Source of the DNA: Thelephora terrestris
Taxonomy: Eukaryota; Basidiomycota; Agaricomycetes; Thelephorales; Thelephoraceae
Reading direction: 5' to 3'
Length of the DNA: 64,000 nt
NCBI GenBank assembly: GCA_015956445.1
Contig: WIUZ02000009.1
Coordinates: forward strand, 372,001 to 436,000
The notes under the pieces are model-generated. The model ran no database searches and was not told the origin of the DNA. It was given only the letters and a program-made list of their open reading frames with translations. Positions 10,915 through 23,375 of the stretch are shown piece by piece. Numbering within the stretch: position 1 is the first letter of the stretch; each line of letters starts with the position of its first letter. Position numbers and translations under genes: made by a program.

Positions 10915-12060
10915 CATGCACTCAAATTGAAAATTCTCGTATTTTTTTTTTGCTTCTTCCACTTCTTTCTCCTTTCACTGCAGCGAGGACCAATTTTACC
11001 CAATACGCGACAGACTTCAGAAATGATACCGATGCAGTCTGCGGGGTTGGCTGCCCAGTCCGAAAGCTTCAGTTGGAGGGAGTTCACCCAGTTGTTTGCC
11101 CCATGGGTCCTTCCTTGGTTGGGTCTGATCAGCCAAATCCCCTTTGGTTCTGCTACGCGGACGACTACTTCTCACGTCAGTTTTCGCCTCCCTTCGTCAC
11201 CTGTTTTATTGCTCACCAGAACACATTTCCGCACACAGTCCGTCAGCCATTATTAGCGTAGGATCTCGCCCTTTAGCAGTTATACCCCCTCGCCCTCACC
11301 TCCCTTAACGTTGGATCAGTCTATCGAAGGACGAAACGGTGCGCGCACAAGAGCGCTTTGGACATTGCGAACGGATTTATATCTCTTCAGCAAACCTCTT
11401 GGGCTCACCAATCATCCGCGGCTTTTCACTCATACACTGATCAGCCAGCTGGAGGGAGGAGATCTCCGAACGCCTCAGCAGGAGGAACGCCTGCTCTGTC
11501 GCTGCGGATGCGTCCGTCACATGGGTTGTTGTCTCGTATCTGCTCACTCCTGTCGACTCCTTCGTCTCTCTAGCCCCCGACACGGGTAATTAACCATCTG
11601 AGGACCAAGCCTCTGGCCGTGATTGGAGTGGTTGGTCATCGGGTGGCCATGGCTTCCAACGTTCACCAGCGGCGAGATGAAGACGGCTTCAAGTTCCGTC
11701 ACGTAAATCAGTAGGTAACAAAAAAAGCCATCGGAAGGATATGACCTCAGTGCTAACGGGAACAAGAACGCGACCACGAGTGTTGCCGGCTCGTCTACCC
11801 ACCGTTTCCTACAGCTCCATTCTCTCCGAGTAGGGTAGTCTCTTCGTCGGCGTGGACCTTAGTTCACTCAACAGGGATGAGCTTCAGGTTGCGGCCAAGT
11901 TCAACTACTCCAGGGTCACGCGGCACCTCGTCCTCCTCGATGATGTCTTGAAAGCTGGTTCTTAATAAAGAGGAGGTGGGTCTTTCGGGAAACCATCTGA
12001 TTCTAGATGTTTTCTCACTGATTCTCGCTCAAAGGGACTGGTACCTGAGGCCACCTTCAA
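10915..12060 (+). pseudogene. Unit A: broken copy of the tandem membrane-protein gene
   Basis: This is a decayed paralogue of the genes at 13105 and 16518. The signal-peptide region, the segment around ESFSWREFTQLFAPW and most of exon 2 can be aligned. About 80 bp encoding the Cys-containing segment GVDY...TYETC is deleted. Frames are shifted several times within exon 2, and the third exon, with its four membrane segments, is absent after about 12060. It keeps the exon 2 3'-splice-site region and the AGGAGGTGGGTCTTTC donor context. It is probably the oldest or least constrained unit of the array. Confidence 0.8.
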
Positions 12061-13104
12061 GTACGCAAGGAGGATGTGATTCAGAAGAAGACGATACCTA
12101 GGTTGATAACCAGGGGTCGACTGCGTCGTGGGACGTTGCAGGGCCGGAACAACTTCGCATGTGTCCTCGGTGGGGCCAATCTCGTTCCTTGGGTGCTTCG
12201 TTCTCGAGGAAGGCGTTTCGGTAGGCAGAAGAGATCTCGCAATCCCATATTGTGGATGATTCGGTGTAGATGATGTGGAGGCAGCCGATAAGATGGGCAC
12301 GTGGGACTCGTGGTGTTCTTCGCATTCAAAGCCAACAAACACTAGGCGCCTCTCCCCAGAAACTTCCCTGGTGTTGGCCATGCCGCGGTGCCGGAACCCA
12401 ATATGTACCATCGAAAGGTAAACAAAACTTGGGGCCTGTTCTATAGAGGATGATCTGCCTTGAGTGTGCGTGTTCGTAAGACTTCCGATGCCGCTGTGAT
12501 CGCTGCTTCGGTTCATCCCTGACAAGCATTCTTGCAGAAGTTGATCTGCCGCTCTGCTTATGCGGGTACACAGGAGTGACCTTGCGATCGCGCTTTGTCG
12601 CTGAGCCGTTCCTTCGTGTATTGGAGGATTGTAGATGGGTGCGATTGCGTCCCCCATATTGCGGCTATAGTACGGACAATGAATCGTGGCGTGGCACCCA
12701 CGGATTGAGTACCAGTGACAGCTTTCCTGCCATGGCGCTGTTTTATAGCCGCTTCCCGCTCCACCTTTCACTCTGTTTGCATTCATCCATTGGCCTCGGA
12801 CAAGTCCCCAGATATACACCATTCAATCTACCCATTCATGCTATTGTCCGTGGACCACACCCCAGATATACACCTTCCTCCAAACGGCAGGATCCAGGGT
12901 TTCTGTTGGCTCGATAACAAAAGAATCCTTCCACTGGCGTCTCCTTGCATTCGGCGATCGTACCCTTGCCCTGTCTTGAATTATTTTGCAATCTTCCAAG
13001 CTGATTGACGGTTATGCGTGTACGCCAGCCTCCCTGCCCTGTAATTTCAGATAAATACCGGGAGGGTTCTGCCGTTCCAACCCCACCGCCCTCCCCCCGA
13101 CGGC
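12061..13104. repeat. Spacer and upstream module of unit B
   Basis: No real gene was found. About 12490-12720 repeats the module upstream of units A and C; 12810-12890 contains a short internal duplication (two copies of a segment reading CCCCAGATATACACC). The remainder, 12090-12480, matches nothing else in the window by eye. Confidence 0.5.
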
Positions 13105-15140
13105 ATGCGCCCATACCCCACTCGTATTCTCTTGTTTCTAATTTTGTGTCCCTTCGCCGTGGAAGGGACCAATTTCACCCAATGCTTGATAGACTTCAGA
13201 AATGATACCAATGCAGTGGGCGGGGTTGACTATCAAGGTCGCCCAACCAACTCTTCGCAAGCCATCGGGTTCACCTACGAGACCTGCACGGCTCGATGTG
13301 GGTCAGGGCCCGAAAGTTTCGCTTGGAGGGAGTTCGCCCAGCTGTTTGCCTCATGGCTCCTTCCTTGGTTGGCTCTGATCAGCCAACTCCCCTTCGGTTC
13401 TGGAAATTACGCGGACGACTTCTTCTCAGGTCAGTTTTCTCCCCCTTCGTCCCCTGTTTCATCGCTCACCCAAATACGTTCCCGCCCACGATCAGTCATC
13501 ATGAGCGTAGGATCCCCCGCTTTAGCAGCCTACTCCCTCGTCCTCACTTCCCTCAATGCTCGATCAGTCTATCGAATGGCGGAAAACTGCGCGCACGAGA
13601 GCGCTATGGTTGTGGCGAACGCGTTGATACATCTTCAGCAAACCTCCCTCGAGCTCACCAAAGATCCGCGCCTTCTCACTGATATACTGATCAACCATCG
13701 TTGGAGGGAGGAGATCGCCGAACGCCTCCACCCGAGGAACGCATGGTCCGTCGCTGCAGCCACATCCGTCTTATGGGTTGTCATCTCGTACCTATTTACT
13801 CTCGTCGACTCCTTCGTCTCCCTCGCCACCGACCCGGTGGATGAACCATCCGAGGGCCAAGCGGTTGGTACCATCTGGCTATGGTTGCTGTGCTTGGTCA
13901 TCGGGTGGTTATGGGTTCCAACTTTCACCAGCAGCGAGTTGAAGAGGGCCATCGGTCACGCGAATAAGCAGGCAATGAAGAAAGCCGCCAAAAAGATCAA
14001 ACAGGGGGCGGGCAGGGCGACCAAGGCGATCAGTTTTGCGACGAACATGGTTACCACCAAAATTACGAGGATAGCGACGGACATCAAAGAATCCAAGAAG
14101 CCCAGCATTGAAGCCCCCCCTGAGGAACCTGAGAAGGGGAAGGAAGAGTCGATTCGGGAGACGGTTCGGGAAGTTACGCCCGTCAACCCCCAACCAACTG
14201 TCTCTTACCAAGCGTACCCCGAAGGTCAACGGGGTCACGACCACCTCACCACAAGCGGGAATCAGGGTGCGGACCCGGACGTCTTGCCTCGCTCTGTCGC
14301 TCGGAGCCCGGCTCACCCTGAGAGGGATGGTCTCTTGCTTCGCGTGCACCTCGGTCCACTCAACAGGGACGAACGTCGGGTCGCGGCGACTTTCAACTAC
14401 TCCAGGGTTATGCGGTATCGCGTCCTCGTCGGCGACGTTTTGGAAGCCTTGGAAAAGCTAGCCCGTGATGGGGGGGAGGTGGGTCTTTCGAGAAACCGTC
14501 TGATTCTAAATCTCGACTCACGGATTCTCGATGTATAAAAAAGGACCCGGTATCTGAGGCCGCCCCTACTCAGCCCGTCAAGAACCCCACGTTCCCTCCG
14601 GGAACTCTCATCTCGATGTTCAACGCCTCAGTCATCTCTCTGGTTTTGCAGTGCGGAATAACCACCGCAGCCACGGGAATCGTATTTTTCACCCCCACGA
14701 TCGGTCTGGGGTGCCGTTCTATGGGATACATCATCTACGGAGGGATATCGGTTTACATCATGTTCTCCACCATCATCTCGACAATCGCCGCCCGCATCGC
14801 GGAAACTCGCGGGGACAAATCCACCGTCGTTAAATTCTTCGCGACCTTTATCGCCATCGCCCTCCGCAGGACCTGCCTCCTGCTCGCCTTGATAAACATG
14901 ATGGGATTGATCCTGATGTCTTGCCTCCAGTTCTCGAATTTCCTCGATGACTGTTACTGCAACGCGAGCGTCCTTGGACGCGGCAAGGGTTCATATATTG
15001 TCGTTGCTTATGACGGATCGATTAACACGATGAGGACCTCTCGTATCATTGCCACTATCCTCGCTGGGGCTAGTATGTCCATCTTCATGGTTTTCCTTTG
15101 GCTCATGAGTGCTTTGCCATCTGACCCCACAGAATTTTAG
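13105..15140 (+). CDS. Unit B: secretory-pathway multipass membrane protein, 621 aa
   Basis: Exons 13105-13429, 13496-14478 and 14583-15140 join to 621 codons. The N-terminus is a signal peptide (RILLFLILCPFAVEG) followed by a lumenal segment with an N-glycosylation site and paired cysteines (NFTQC, YETC). About seven to eight hydrophobic segments follow: LFASWLLPWLALIS, ALAAYSLVLTSL, SVLWVVISYLFTLVDSF and LWLLCLVIGWLW in the first half, and four in the last exon, where GLGC and CYCNASVLGRG are conserved. A long Lys-rich hydrophilic loop (KKAAKKIKQ) and a Glu/Pro-rich linker separate the halves. I recognise the family as recurrent and uncharacterised in Agaricomycetes; no function is known to me. 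The third-exon acceptor was fixed by matching the AG|AA(C/T)CCCAC context shared with unit C. Confidence 0.85.
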
Positions 15141-16517
15141 AACACCCTTTCATTTCTTCTCTGTTTGTGTGCTCACAACGTTTTTGTACTCTCTTGTACG
15201 GCTGTACTACTCGGATTGATCATACTTCGTTCCTTATTTTGTATCAAAACGATAATATTCGTGATCAAAACCAATTTTAAAACGTTTGATAGCGCCGTAG
15301 TAAAGTGAACATTGCTCGTCAAATTGTGGCTCCAGTAACTTTGCCTGCGGAATAGGCGGTCAAGCTCATAGCATTGGCCACGGCGCGCTTTATATGACGT
15401 CCTAAAGCACTAGGGGAGGATGATAAATGGCAAGGAACCCCGCACTCGTGAATGTGGGCATCCGAAGGGTTATGATGGACCGCCAGCTGGTCACTTCTGT
15501 CCCGATCTGCACCGGCAACTTCCGCCATTCCCAGATCCGTTTCCACCATGCTCGCTGGCGGCCGATGCGAGCATGAGGCCAAAAACGCTCTTCAACACAC
15601 ATCGAGAAACCACGTTTTGTCCACGCGCTGAACCTCATCTGCTCTTTTTTGTCCAGTGACACGAGTCTCTGCTGAAACAAGTTAGGAAGCCGCCGGGAAA
15701 CATCTGGTAATACCGAACCCTCCCGGTATACTGATTCGTAAATCCTTTCACTCACGCGGCCGCCCTTCTTGAAGCCTATGCTGGATATCTGGCAGATGCT
15801 TCCATTCATCACTGCAATACAATGCCACCAATTCATTCCGCGCCTATGATCGCTGCTTGCCACTTCGGTTCATCCTAACACGCTTTCTCGCAGAAGTTTA
15901 GCTAATCACCCACTCACGCGGGTAGGCAAAAAGCGATCATGCCATTGCCATTCTGTCATGGATCTTTCCCTTGGATGTCACCAGGCCAGGGCTGGGCGTG
16001 GCCCATCGCGCTTTGCCGCTGGGTCACTCTTTCGTGGATTGAAGGATCGTTGGTGGGCGCGATCGCGTACCCATGTTCCCGTGGAGTACGGACGAAGGGT
16101 TGCGGCGTACCGGGATTTCTACCTGCGATTGAAACACAGGAAGCTGCTTCCGCACGAGGCTGACCGGCGCCCTGACCTAGAGTCGCTTCCCGTCCAATCC
16201 TTTCGCCGTGCCTACATTCATATCACTGGCTGTAAATGGCGCCTCATCAGCACCCAGATATCCACGTTTCCCCCGATAATAAGATCCAGGGTACCGGTTA
16301 GCTGGATACCGAAAGAACATCCCCGCTGACATCTCCCAGCATTCGACTCTCACGTCAGATGATCGTAATCATGCCCTGCTTTGAAATCTTCCAAGTTGAA
16401 TGAAGGTTATGCGTGCGCACCAGCCTCCCCCCTCCCTGCTATCTTAGATAAATACCGAGAACCTCTCGTTCCGATTCCCCCCACCCTCCCCTTCCCTCTT
16501 TCCCTCCCCCTGCAGAC
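15141..16517. repeat. Spacer and upstream module of unit C
   Basis: No gene is supported. From about 15770 the sequence follows the unit A upstream module, and 15580-15690 also matches the outlying copy at 2990-3140. A CT-rich run at 16470-16515 precedes the start codon. Confidence 0.5.
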
Positions 16518-18535
16518 ATGCGCCCAGATCCCACTCGTGTTCTCTTGCTTCTCCTACTTTTTTATCCTTTCGTCGCAGCGAAGACCAACTTCACCCAATG
16601 CCTGATAGATTTCAGAAATGAAACCGGCGCATTGGGCGGGGTCGACTACCGAGGTAACCCAACAAGCTCTGCACAAGCTGTCGGGTTCACCTACGAGACC
16701 TGCACGACTCGATGTGGCCCACAGTCCGAAGCTTTCAACTGGAGAGAGTTCACCCAGTTGTTTGCCTCGTGGCTTCTTCCTTGGTTGGCTCTGATCAGCC
16801 AACTCCCCTTTGGTTCTGGAGACTACGCAGATGACTTCGTCTCGGGTCCGTTTTTTCCTCTCCCTCCTCAATTTTTACTGTTCTCGCCCTAATACGTCCC
16901 GCACGCCACCAGTTATCATGAGCGTGGGGTCCCCTGCCCTGGCCGCATACTCCCTCATCCTTACTTCCCTAAATGCTCGATTGGTCTATCGAAGGGCGAA
17001 GAAATGCACCCACGAAAGCGCGGGGGACGTTGCGAACGCATTGATATCACTTCAGCAAATCCCTCTCAAGCTCACCGACGAGCCACGCCTTCTCAAGTAC
17101 ATACCGATCAACCATCATTGGAGAGAGGAGATCGCCGACCGGCTCAACCGGAGGAACGCCTGGTCTGTCGCTGCAGCTGCATCCATCTTCTGGGTTGTCA
17201 TCGCGTACCTATTCACTCTCGTCGACTCCTTCGTCTCTCTTGCCTCTGACACGGGTAATGAACCATCCGAGGGCCAAGCGGTTGGCACCCTCTGGCTGTG
17301 GTTGCTGTGCTTGGTCGTCGGGTGGTTATGGGTCCCGACTTTCACCAGCGGCGAGTTGAGGAGGGCTCTTGTCCACGCGAACAGGCAGGCAGTGAAGAAA
17401 GCGGCCAAGAAGATCAAACAGAAGGCGAACAAGGCGATTACCACCGCGAAGAACAAGGTTAACAAGGTTAACTCCAAATTCGCGAAGCGGAAAGATCCCA
17501 AGGCACCCGGTATCGAAACCCCCCGCGAGGAATCTCAGAAGGCGAAGGAAGAGTCGATCCAAGAAGATGTAAACCCAAAAACCCCTTTTCCTGAGCCTCT
17601 TAGCGAACAACCCACTGTTTCCTACCAAGAGTACCACGAAGGTCAACGGGATCATAGCCACATCGGCATCGGCGCGAACCTGAGTGATGAATCCTTGCAT
17701 CGCTCCGTCGCACAGAGCTCAATCAAACTCGGGAAGCATACTCTCTTCGTCCCCGTAGACCTCGATTCACTCAATAGGGATGAGCGTCGGATCGCGGCGA
17801 CTTTCAACTACTCCAGGGTCATGCGGTATCTCGTCTTCGTCGATGACGTTTTAAATGCCTTGGAAGACCTGGCTAGCGATAGAGAGGAGGTGGGTCTTTC
17901 GAGAAACCGTCTGATTTTCTGGATGTTGTCTCACTGGGTCTCGATAGAAAAAGATCCATGAATCTGGGGCCACGGAGAATCCCACATTTCCCCCGGAAGC
18001 TCTCAGTTCGATGTTCAACGCCTCGATTGTCTCCCTCGTTTTGCAGAGTGGTATAACCGCCGCCGCCACGGGAATCGTAATCTTCACCCCCACGATTGGT
18101 CTGGGGTGCCGTTCTCTGGGATATCTCATCTATGGAGGGCTATCGATCACCATCATGATCCTTACCATCATCTCGACAATCTTCGCCCGCATCGCGGAAA
18201 CTCGTGGGGCAAGATCCAGCGTCGTCAGATTCTTCACGGCTTTCATCGCAATAGCCCTCCGCAGGATCTGCCTCTTGCTCGCCTTAGTGAACATGATAGG
18301 ACTTATCCTGATATCCTGTCTCCAGTTCTCGAATTTCCTCAATAACTGCTACTGCAACGCGAGCGTCCTCGGACGTGGCGCGGGTTCGTATATTGTCATA
18401 TCTTATGACGGATGGTTCGACACGATGAGGGAGGCTCGTATCACCGCCACTGTCGTCGCCGCGATCAGTATGTCTATCTACATGGTTTTCCTTCGGCTCA
18501 TGAGCACTTTGCCACGCAGCCCCGCAGACATGTAG
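16518..18535 (+). CDS. Unit C: secretory-pathway multipass membrane protein, 620 aa
   Basis: This is an intact paralogue of unit B with the same three-exon plan (16518-16845, 16913-17889, 17978-18535) and 620 codons. The signal peptide (RVLLLLLLFYPFVAA), the NFTQC and YETC cysteine sites, all hydrophobic segments and the C-terminal GLGC and CYCNASVLGRG motifs are kept. The Lys-rich loop is longer and more repetitive (KANKAITTAKNKVNKVNSK), and the linker differs most from unit B. The introns sit at identical phases (1 and 0). Conservation of both full frames beside the dead unit A suggests that B and C are under selection. Function is unknown. Confidence 0.85.
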
Positions 18536-19332
18536 AATACCCTCATGTTTTCCCCTCTGTCTGTACTCGCTGTATTTGTTTCTCGTAGGTAAGACTGCTC
18601 ACAGAATTGATGTACTCTCTTGTTTGTGTTTACGTACTCACTCGGTACCGGATAAACTGATCGCATATCGATCCTACCATGCACGATGCCAAGATGGCCC
18701 CAAACCTCTCCGACCTTCGAGGACCGATCGTGTAATCGTTGTTCTTTGATCTTTGCTGCCATCAGAAGCCGTTGTACACCGCCAATCCCCGTTGAATGGG
18801 TGGCTTCAGCGGCTTCGGGCACCCCCAACCCATTGGCTCATATAACGGTATGGGTGCACCAAAGCCTAAGAGCCTATCGGGCTCTAGGCGATCCATCCAT
18901 CACCGCGTGGATATCTGGGTCAGCGTGGGCCGTTCCTGATTAATGATCTATCTATGTAGATACCGGTGCATTCGTATTCGCCCGCCGGTTCCTACATAGG
19001 CCTATTAAGATGTGACGTCCTATGTAGTGGCGTCCGAGTATATGGCATGTAAGGCCACCTCGCGGCCGACGACGCCCATATCGTGATTGAAGGTTGAGAG
19101 TGTCCTCGGGATGTGGAATCCGAAATGCGATGGTGTGATACAAGCACAGGCTCGGCATCGCCGTTCTACCAGCCGTTCTACGCTAGGCTATGACTTCGCA
19201 ATACGACAGATAACAATTGGATAATATTCAGGATATACGCTACATGCAAACAAAGATCAGGCGATATTTCGGGCAAAGCACGTTCAAGAATGTTGGTAAG
19301 TAAGCGAGGGCACGATCGTTCCGAGCGTCAGG
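18536..19332. other. Intergenic spacer between the membrane-protein array and the dynamin cluster
   Basis: No gene seen. About 19080-19330 is repeated at 23140-23370, the 3' flank of the second dynamin gene, so the left edge of the duplicated dynamin block lies near 19080. A hairpin of about 10 bp per arm lies at 18866-18889. Confidence 0.5.
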
Positions 19333-22047
19333 TCAGAATAAGCTTTGAAGTTCCCGCTTGGCCAGACGAAGACGGTCAAGCCTCTTTCCGAGGTCTTCCC
19401 TTCGAGACTGAATGTCCGGAGGCTCCTGCAGGAATTGATTGGCCCTCTCCATACAATCTGGACCAGTTATCTCAAGCCCGTCAATGAGGGCCCCGCGAAT
19501 CCCACGATTCCAGTCCAAGCCTCGGAGGAGCTCTTGATCGACGGTCATGGGGACCATGTCGGTGAACCGCTTGTAGGAGACTAAGGGCAAGTCGTAAGCG
19601 GCAAAACAAAGGAAGGGAATAGCAATCAAGCATACCTTGGAAGTATCCTCGGACACTTGCCATGATCTTCAGGGCCGGTTCATACCGGTCGCGCGCAATC
19701 AACTCCTCCGGACGGAGATCCTCATCCCCCTTCCTGTTCTTCTCCGCCCTCGCACCACGATAGGACTCCAGGAACTTCTGGCGGTAGTCGGAAAAGTAAT
19801 GTTCGTTAAGAGTGAACGTCGCAGCTGCTTCCATTTCCAGCAACCAATCAATCTTCTCAAGGGTCGTGTCATGGCACTTGAGGAGAACCTCGTTGACGAT
19901 GGACCTAGCAAGCCCGGTTTATTTGGACGCCAGAACAGGACACAGGAAGGTGAACTCACTTGGCCCTGTGATAAAGACCTCCATGGGCATAGGAAGAAAA
20001 GTGTTCTTCAACCATGCCATTCACCCGTTCAGCTAGAATCGTGTATTCCGCTTCGAAGAGGTCGTGGCTCGGATCTGTCCACCTCTCGATCGCTTGTTTG
20101 ATGAACTTCCTTGTGACGATGAACGGGTAGTTGTCAGGAAGCTCTCTGGTCTTCGCTCTACATTCTTTCTTAGCGGCTGGATGGCATAAACGGACAAATC
20201 TCACTTACTGTAGTGCCAGATTCATAACGTGATCCACATAGATGGCGCCATCATCCGAACCCAACAGCGCTTTCTCAGCAGCAAGGAACGAGGGGGGCTC
20301 GTAGTCCAGCCAATCACCAGATTTATATGGACGGAAGTCTGGGGCGGTGTCCCTGATGGCGTCCCTAAATTTTGTGTGAAGGGGTCTGATGGTCTGGTGG
20401 ATTCCCCATTCATCGGGCGTGCCCTCAACGAAAGTAGAAAGAGAACGAGAGAAACCAGAAACCAGGTCGATAATTTCAGTGACCGCGTTCTCAGGGGGTG
20501 GTTTCGGGAGTTTGCGAAGGCGATTTTCTGTTTCCTTGAGGAGACTTTGCAACTCTTCAGCCAGCTGAGGAAGCCTAAAAAAGTCCACGAGTTCGGCGTG
20601 TGTAGCACAATTAACGACAACACCAAACTCACCTCCGTTTGATGAGATCCGAGAGAATTTTGCTCAAGGACTCTGTCAAGTTGCGCGTTCCGAACCTCCG
20701 CTGACAAAATGTCTCTGCACTCGACCAGGGAGCGGTGCTGGTGAAGAAATGGTTCTCCTGTGCGCGAGCCTCCGCCCACGTGACTCCGGTCTTGAGGTCG
20801 TTTGATCCGGGCTGCTTCACTGTGAACCATCCATTCGCGAGCGGCTCCGCGTCGTTTCGGATGAAACGTAGCCAATGATCTTCTTCACCGGGTGGGATCC
20901 GGTCCGGTTTAGTCAGAACGCCTGCGAGCGGAACAAGTCAGTCGGGTCTCCCATAGAAGATGGAAGCAAACGAACCGATCGTCCGCTTTCCTTCAGGGTC
21001 GTACTGCTTCGCAATGTGATGCGCTCCTTGGTTCTCAAAGTCCGCTGTAGAGATAGAGGCATTAGCACAAGAAAGAAGAGACAGTGCGGAGCTTACTTTC
21101 GCATGTAACCGTGAGCAAGATCAAGCAACTTGGCTTGCAGATATACGTGGTGACCAAATCCTTCACAAGGTCGATATCGGAAGCGTTACCCCCCGTACCG
21201 ACACTGGCAATAAGACCTTTTCGAGACTATTCAGTTCCACAGCCAGTTAGAAAATGGTGAAAGAAACATACCGGGCAAATCACAGAACGATAGATCAGTC
21301 AGCTCTGGACCGCTTATCTCGAGGGAAACACAGTTTTTAGAGAACGTGATGTCCCGACGCTCCGTATCTTCGTCCGGCCCAGTCAGGAACACGTCTGGGC
21401 TCCTGCTGGGGCAAAGAATCGCGCGTTGAGCACGACGGAGGCGTTCCTCGACTAGTTTCTTGTCTTTGATGGCCGGGCCGAATGGAATATTCTGTGCGGT
21501 ACCCATAGGTCTCCCGAGTTCATCAAACGTCTTCCTTAACGAGACTTTGCATGACCATTGTTGGGTGGAATATGAAAGTCGGCATTCCGTGGGGCACCTA
21601 ACAATAGGTTTAGCATTAGAACGGGCGAGGGAAGGTTATACCTACCTGGTACATGTACCACTGGCGCGAGGGAGTGTGATCCCCGAGATCGACTCAATCA
21701 ACGAAGACTTGCCCGCGCTTTGCGAACCAACGACGGCGATCATCGGCAAGTCTATGTCCGACTGAACGCTGCGAGAGGCTTAGCGATGCATTCATGGCTC
21801 CAGACAAACAAACCTACCCAGTGTTATGCATACGGTTAACCAACTCAAGCATTCTGCGCCTTCCCGCGCTTTGGTCTGGGTCAGAGAGGCCCACGCCGCG
21901 GTCTGGAATAGGGGCGGGTAGCATGGTAGGCGTAGACTCGAGACTCGAGCTTAGGGGGGAGTCGGAAGAGGTGACAAAGGAGTTGACCGAAGAATTAGAC
22001 ATCGGCTTGGCGATACGCAGCTTGGTCTTCATAGGAGAGAAAGGCAT
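19333..22047 (-). CDS. Dynamin-like GTPase 1, 745 aa, ten exons
   Basis: A large self-assembling GTPase of the dynamin/Mx superfamily; such proteins remodel membranes or, in Mx proteins, restrict intruders. Exons run 22047-21818, 21768-21646, 21597-21272, 21216-21097, 21044-20976, 20921-20633, 20574-20209, 20157-19960, 19904-19636 and 19580-19333, with a continuous frame. Motifs in order: an N-terminal Ser-rich tail ending in GVGLSDPDQSAGRRR, the P-loop GSQSAGKSS, switch-I TLPRASGTCTR-type segment, G3 DLPG and G4 TKPD. A helical stalk follows, and a C-terminal GTPase-effector-like region contains [10 protein letters not shown]. No pleckstrin domain or transmembrane segment is evident. Of the other three copies it is most similar to GTPase 2. 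Introns are 45-80 nt. The cellular role is not determinable from sequence. Confidence 0.9.
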
Positions 22048-22075
22048 GAGGGACGCTCCTGGACCACCCTCCTCG

Positions 22076-22123
22076 TTATATACCCCACCAACGGCCACCC
22101 CTTCCCAAGAAATAGTGTGGCGG
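22076..22123 (-). promoter_or_regulatory. Promoter of dynamin-like gene 1: TATA box plus shared upstream motif
   Basis: A TATATAA box lies about 30 bp upstream of the start, giving a very short leader. On the coding strand CCGCCACACT (22123-22114) sits about 32 bp further upstream. The same pair with similar spacing precedes the other three intact paralogues. Confidence 0.55.
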
Positions 22124-22645
22124 GCATACAATCGGAGCAATATGGCCAAACATAGCGGCGCGACACGTGTACACATCGCTCATCCCCTGTTGCTACCGTT
22201 GTTGGAGCCAGACTACGGCATTTCCTTCTCCGGAGGGCGAAGAAAGGAACACAGTGAGGTAACACAACACCGGTACGCCGCATTCTGAAGTTCCTCCTGC
22301 GTCGAGAACGGAAGTCTTGGATGTCGTACAAGGAGAGCTTCCCACGTAGGTCGGAAACTGATACGAATTATTCAAGTAGACGTCGAATTTGATGCTGGAA
22401 ACGTTCTCAGAATATATCCACGACCATCAGCGACTGCTCTCCCATTCCCATTAGTAGCGTGAGCTTCTTGCAGCGAAAATGAATGAGCTAGTTGCCGGTA
22501 GTCGAAATGAGCAAAAAGGTATTCGTGGTGGGTCCGCGTTGAGTTGCATGATGTGGCCGATCGTCGTGTTTGTGATTGAGTGGAAGCCGCCGTGAGGCGG
22601 CAACACTCAGAACAGCGACGGAAGGGACAACGGTTTGTCTTGTGA

Positions 22646-22672
22646 GAGAGAGAGATAGAGATAGAGAGAGGT
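22646..22672. repeat. GA-rich microsatellite
   Basis: A short run of GAGA and GATA repeats in the intergenic region upstream of dynamin-like gene 1. Confidence 0.6.
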
Positions 22673-22794
22673 ATCCTACTGTAATCGAGGTCGAACACTA
22701 TTTATATACTGTACTGTAATTCAACATGAACATAATGACGTCGTAATCATGCTCCCATGATTACATTGAGGTCATTTAGATCGATACGACTGTG

Positions 22795-23140
22795 TGGGAC
22801 CTGCGCGCGCTACAGCGGTGTTTAACCAAGAGATACCCTAGCAAAATCCTATCCGCAAAGTACGGAAATTGGGATCGCGTCATGGGCGGGAGGGACAAGA
22901 AAATGCCCTGTAGTTCCCACCGCAGTGCCTCGTGGGGAGGGGCCGTTCGCGTCTCTTCAATAAGCCTTCCTTACTGCTGATATCAGGCGATTCCTGCAAG
23001 TACTCCTTTGCCTTCTCAAAACTCAGTGATCTCAAGTCCATTGGTCAATGCAAAATTGAGGCCGCGAACCCAGTCCAATCCTTGAAGGAGTTCGGCCCAG
23101 GCTTGGTCGACCATCATCGAAACCATGCGAACCGAACGAA
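22795..23140 (-). pseudogene. Remnant of a fifth dynamin-like gene (last exon and 3' flank)
   Basis: The segment about 23140-22900 is a decayed copy of the last exon of a GTPase 3-type paralogue: it still reads close to GLDWVRGLNFALTNGL and AKEYLQE before losing frame. The sequence to its left, 22900-22795, matches the 3' flank of GTPase 3 near 27345-27260. The rest of the gene is missing; at about 23141 the sequence switches abruptly to the duplicated 3' flank of GTPase 2. It marks the breakpoint of an older two-gene duplication. Confidence 0.75.
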
Positions 23141-23375
23141 CGTGATTGAAGGTTGAGGGCCCTCGGGATGTAGAATTTGAGATGCGATGGCGCAATAAAA
23201 GTACAGGCTCAGCATCATGATTGGTGCTGGGTAGGGGGGATATGATCGCAACGAGCAACGGGTCGATACGACAGATGATGATTCAAGACATACGGTACAT
23301 GCAGCGAATAATTCTGCGCACATTCAAGAGTATCGGAATGTAAGCAAGGGCACGCCGATTTTGATCATCATGGGG

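Noticed and set aside
11962-12822. A 286-codon minus-strand frame
   Set aside because: It runs antisense through the decayed end of unit A and the repeated upstream module of unit B; no motif, no conserved frame between units.
13909-14349. Minus-strand frame antisense to membrane-protein unit B
   Set aside because: Mirror of a GC-biased coding exon; the equivalent frame is not kept in unit C.
18866-18889. Ten-bp hairpin read as a possible terminator or RNA
   Set aside because: Isolated hairpin in spacer without RNA-gene features; bacterial-type terminators do not apply here.
20222-20875. Long minus-strand frame over dynamin gene 1
   Set aside because: It lies in another frame across exons 6 and 7; the correct frame carries the conserved dynamin sequence.
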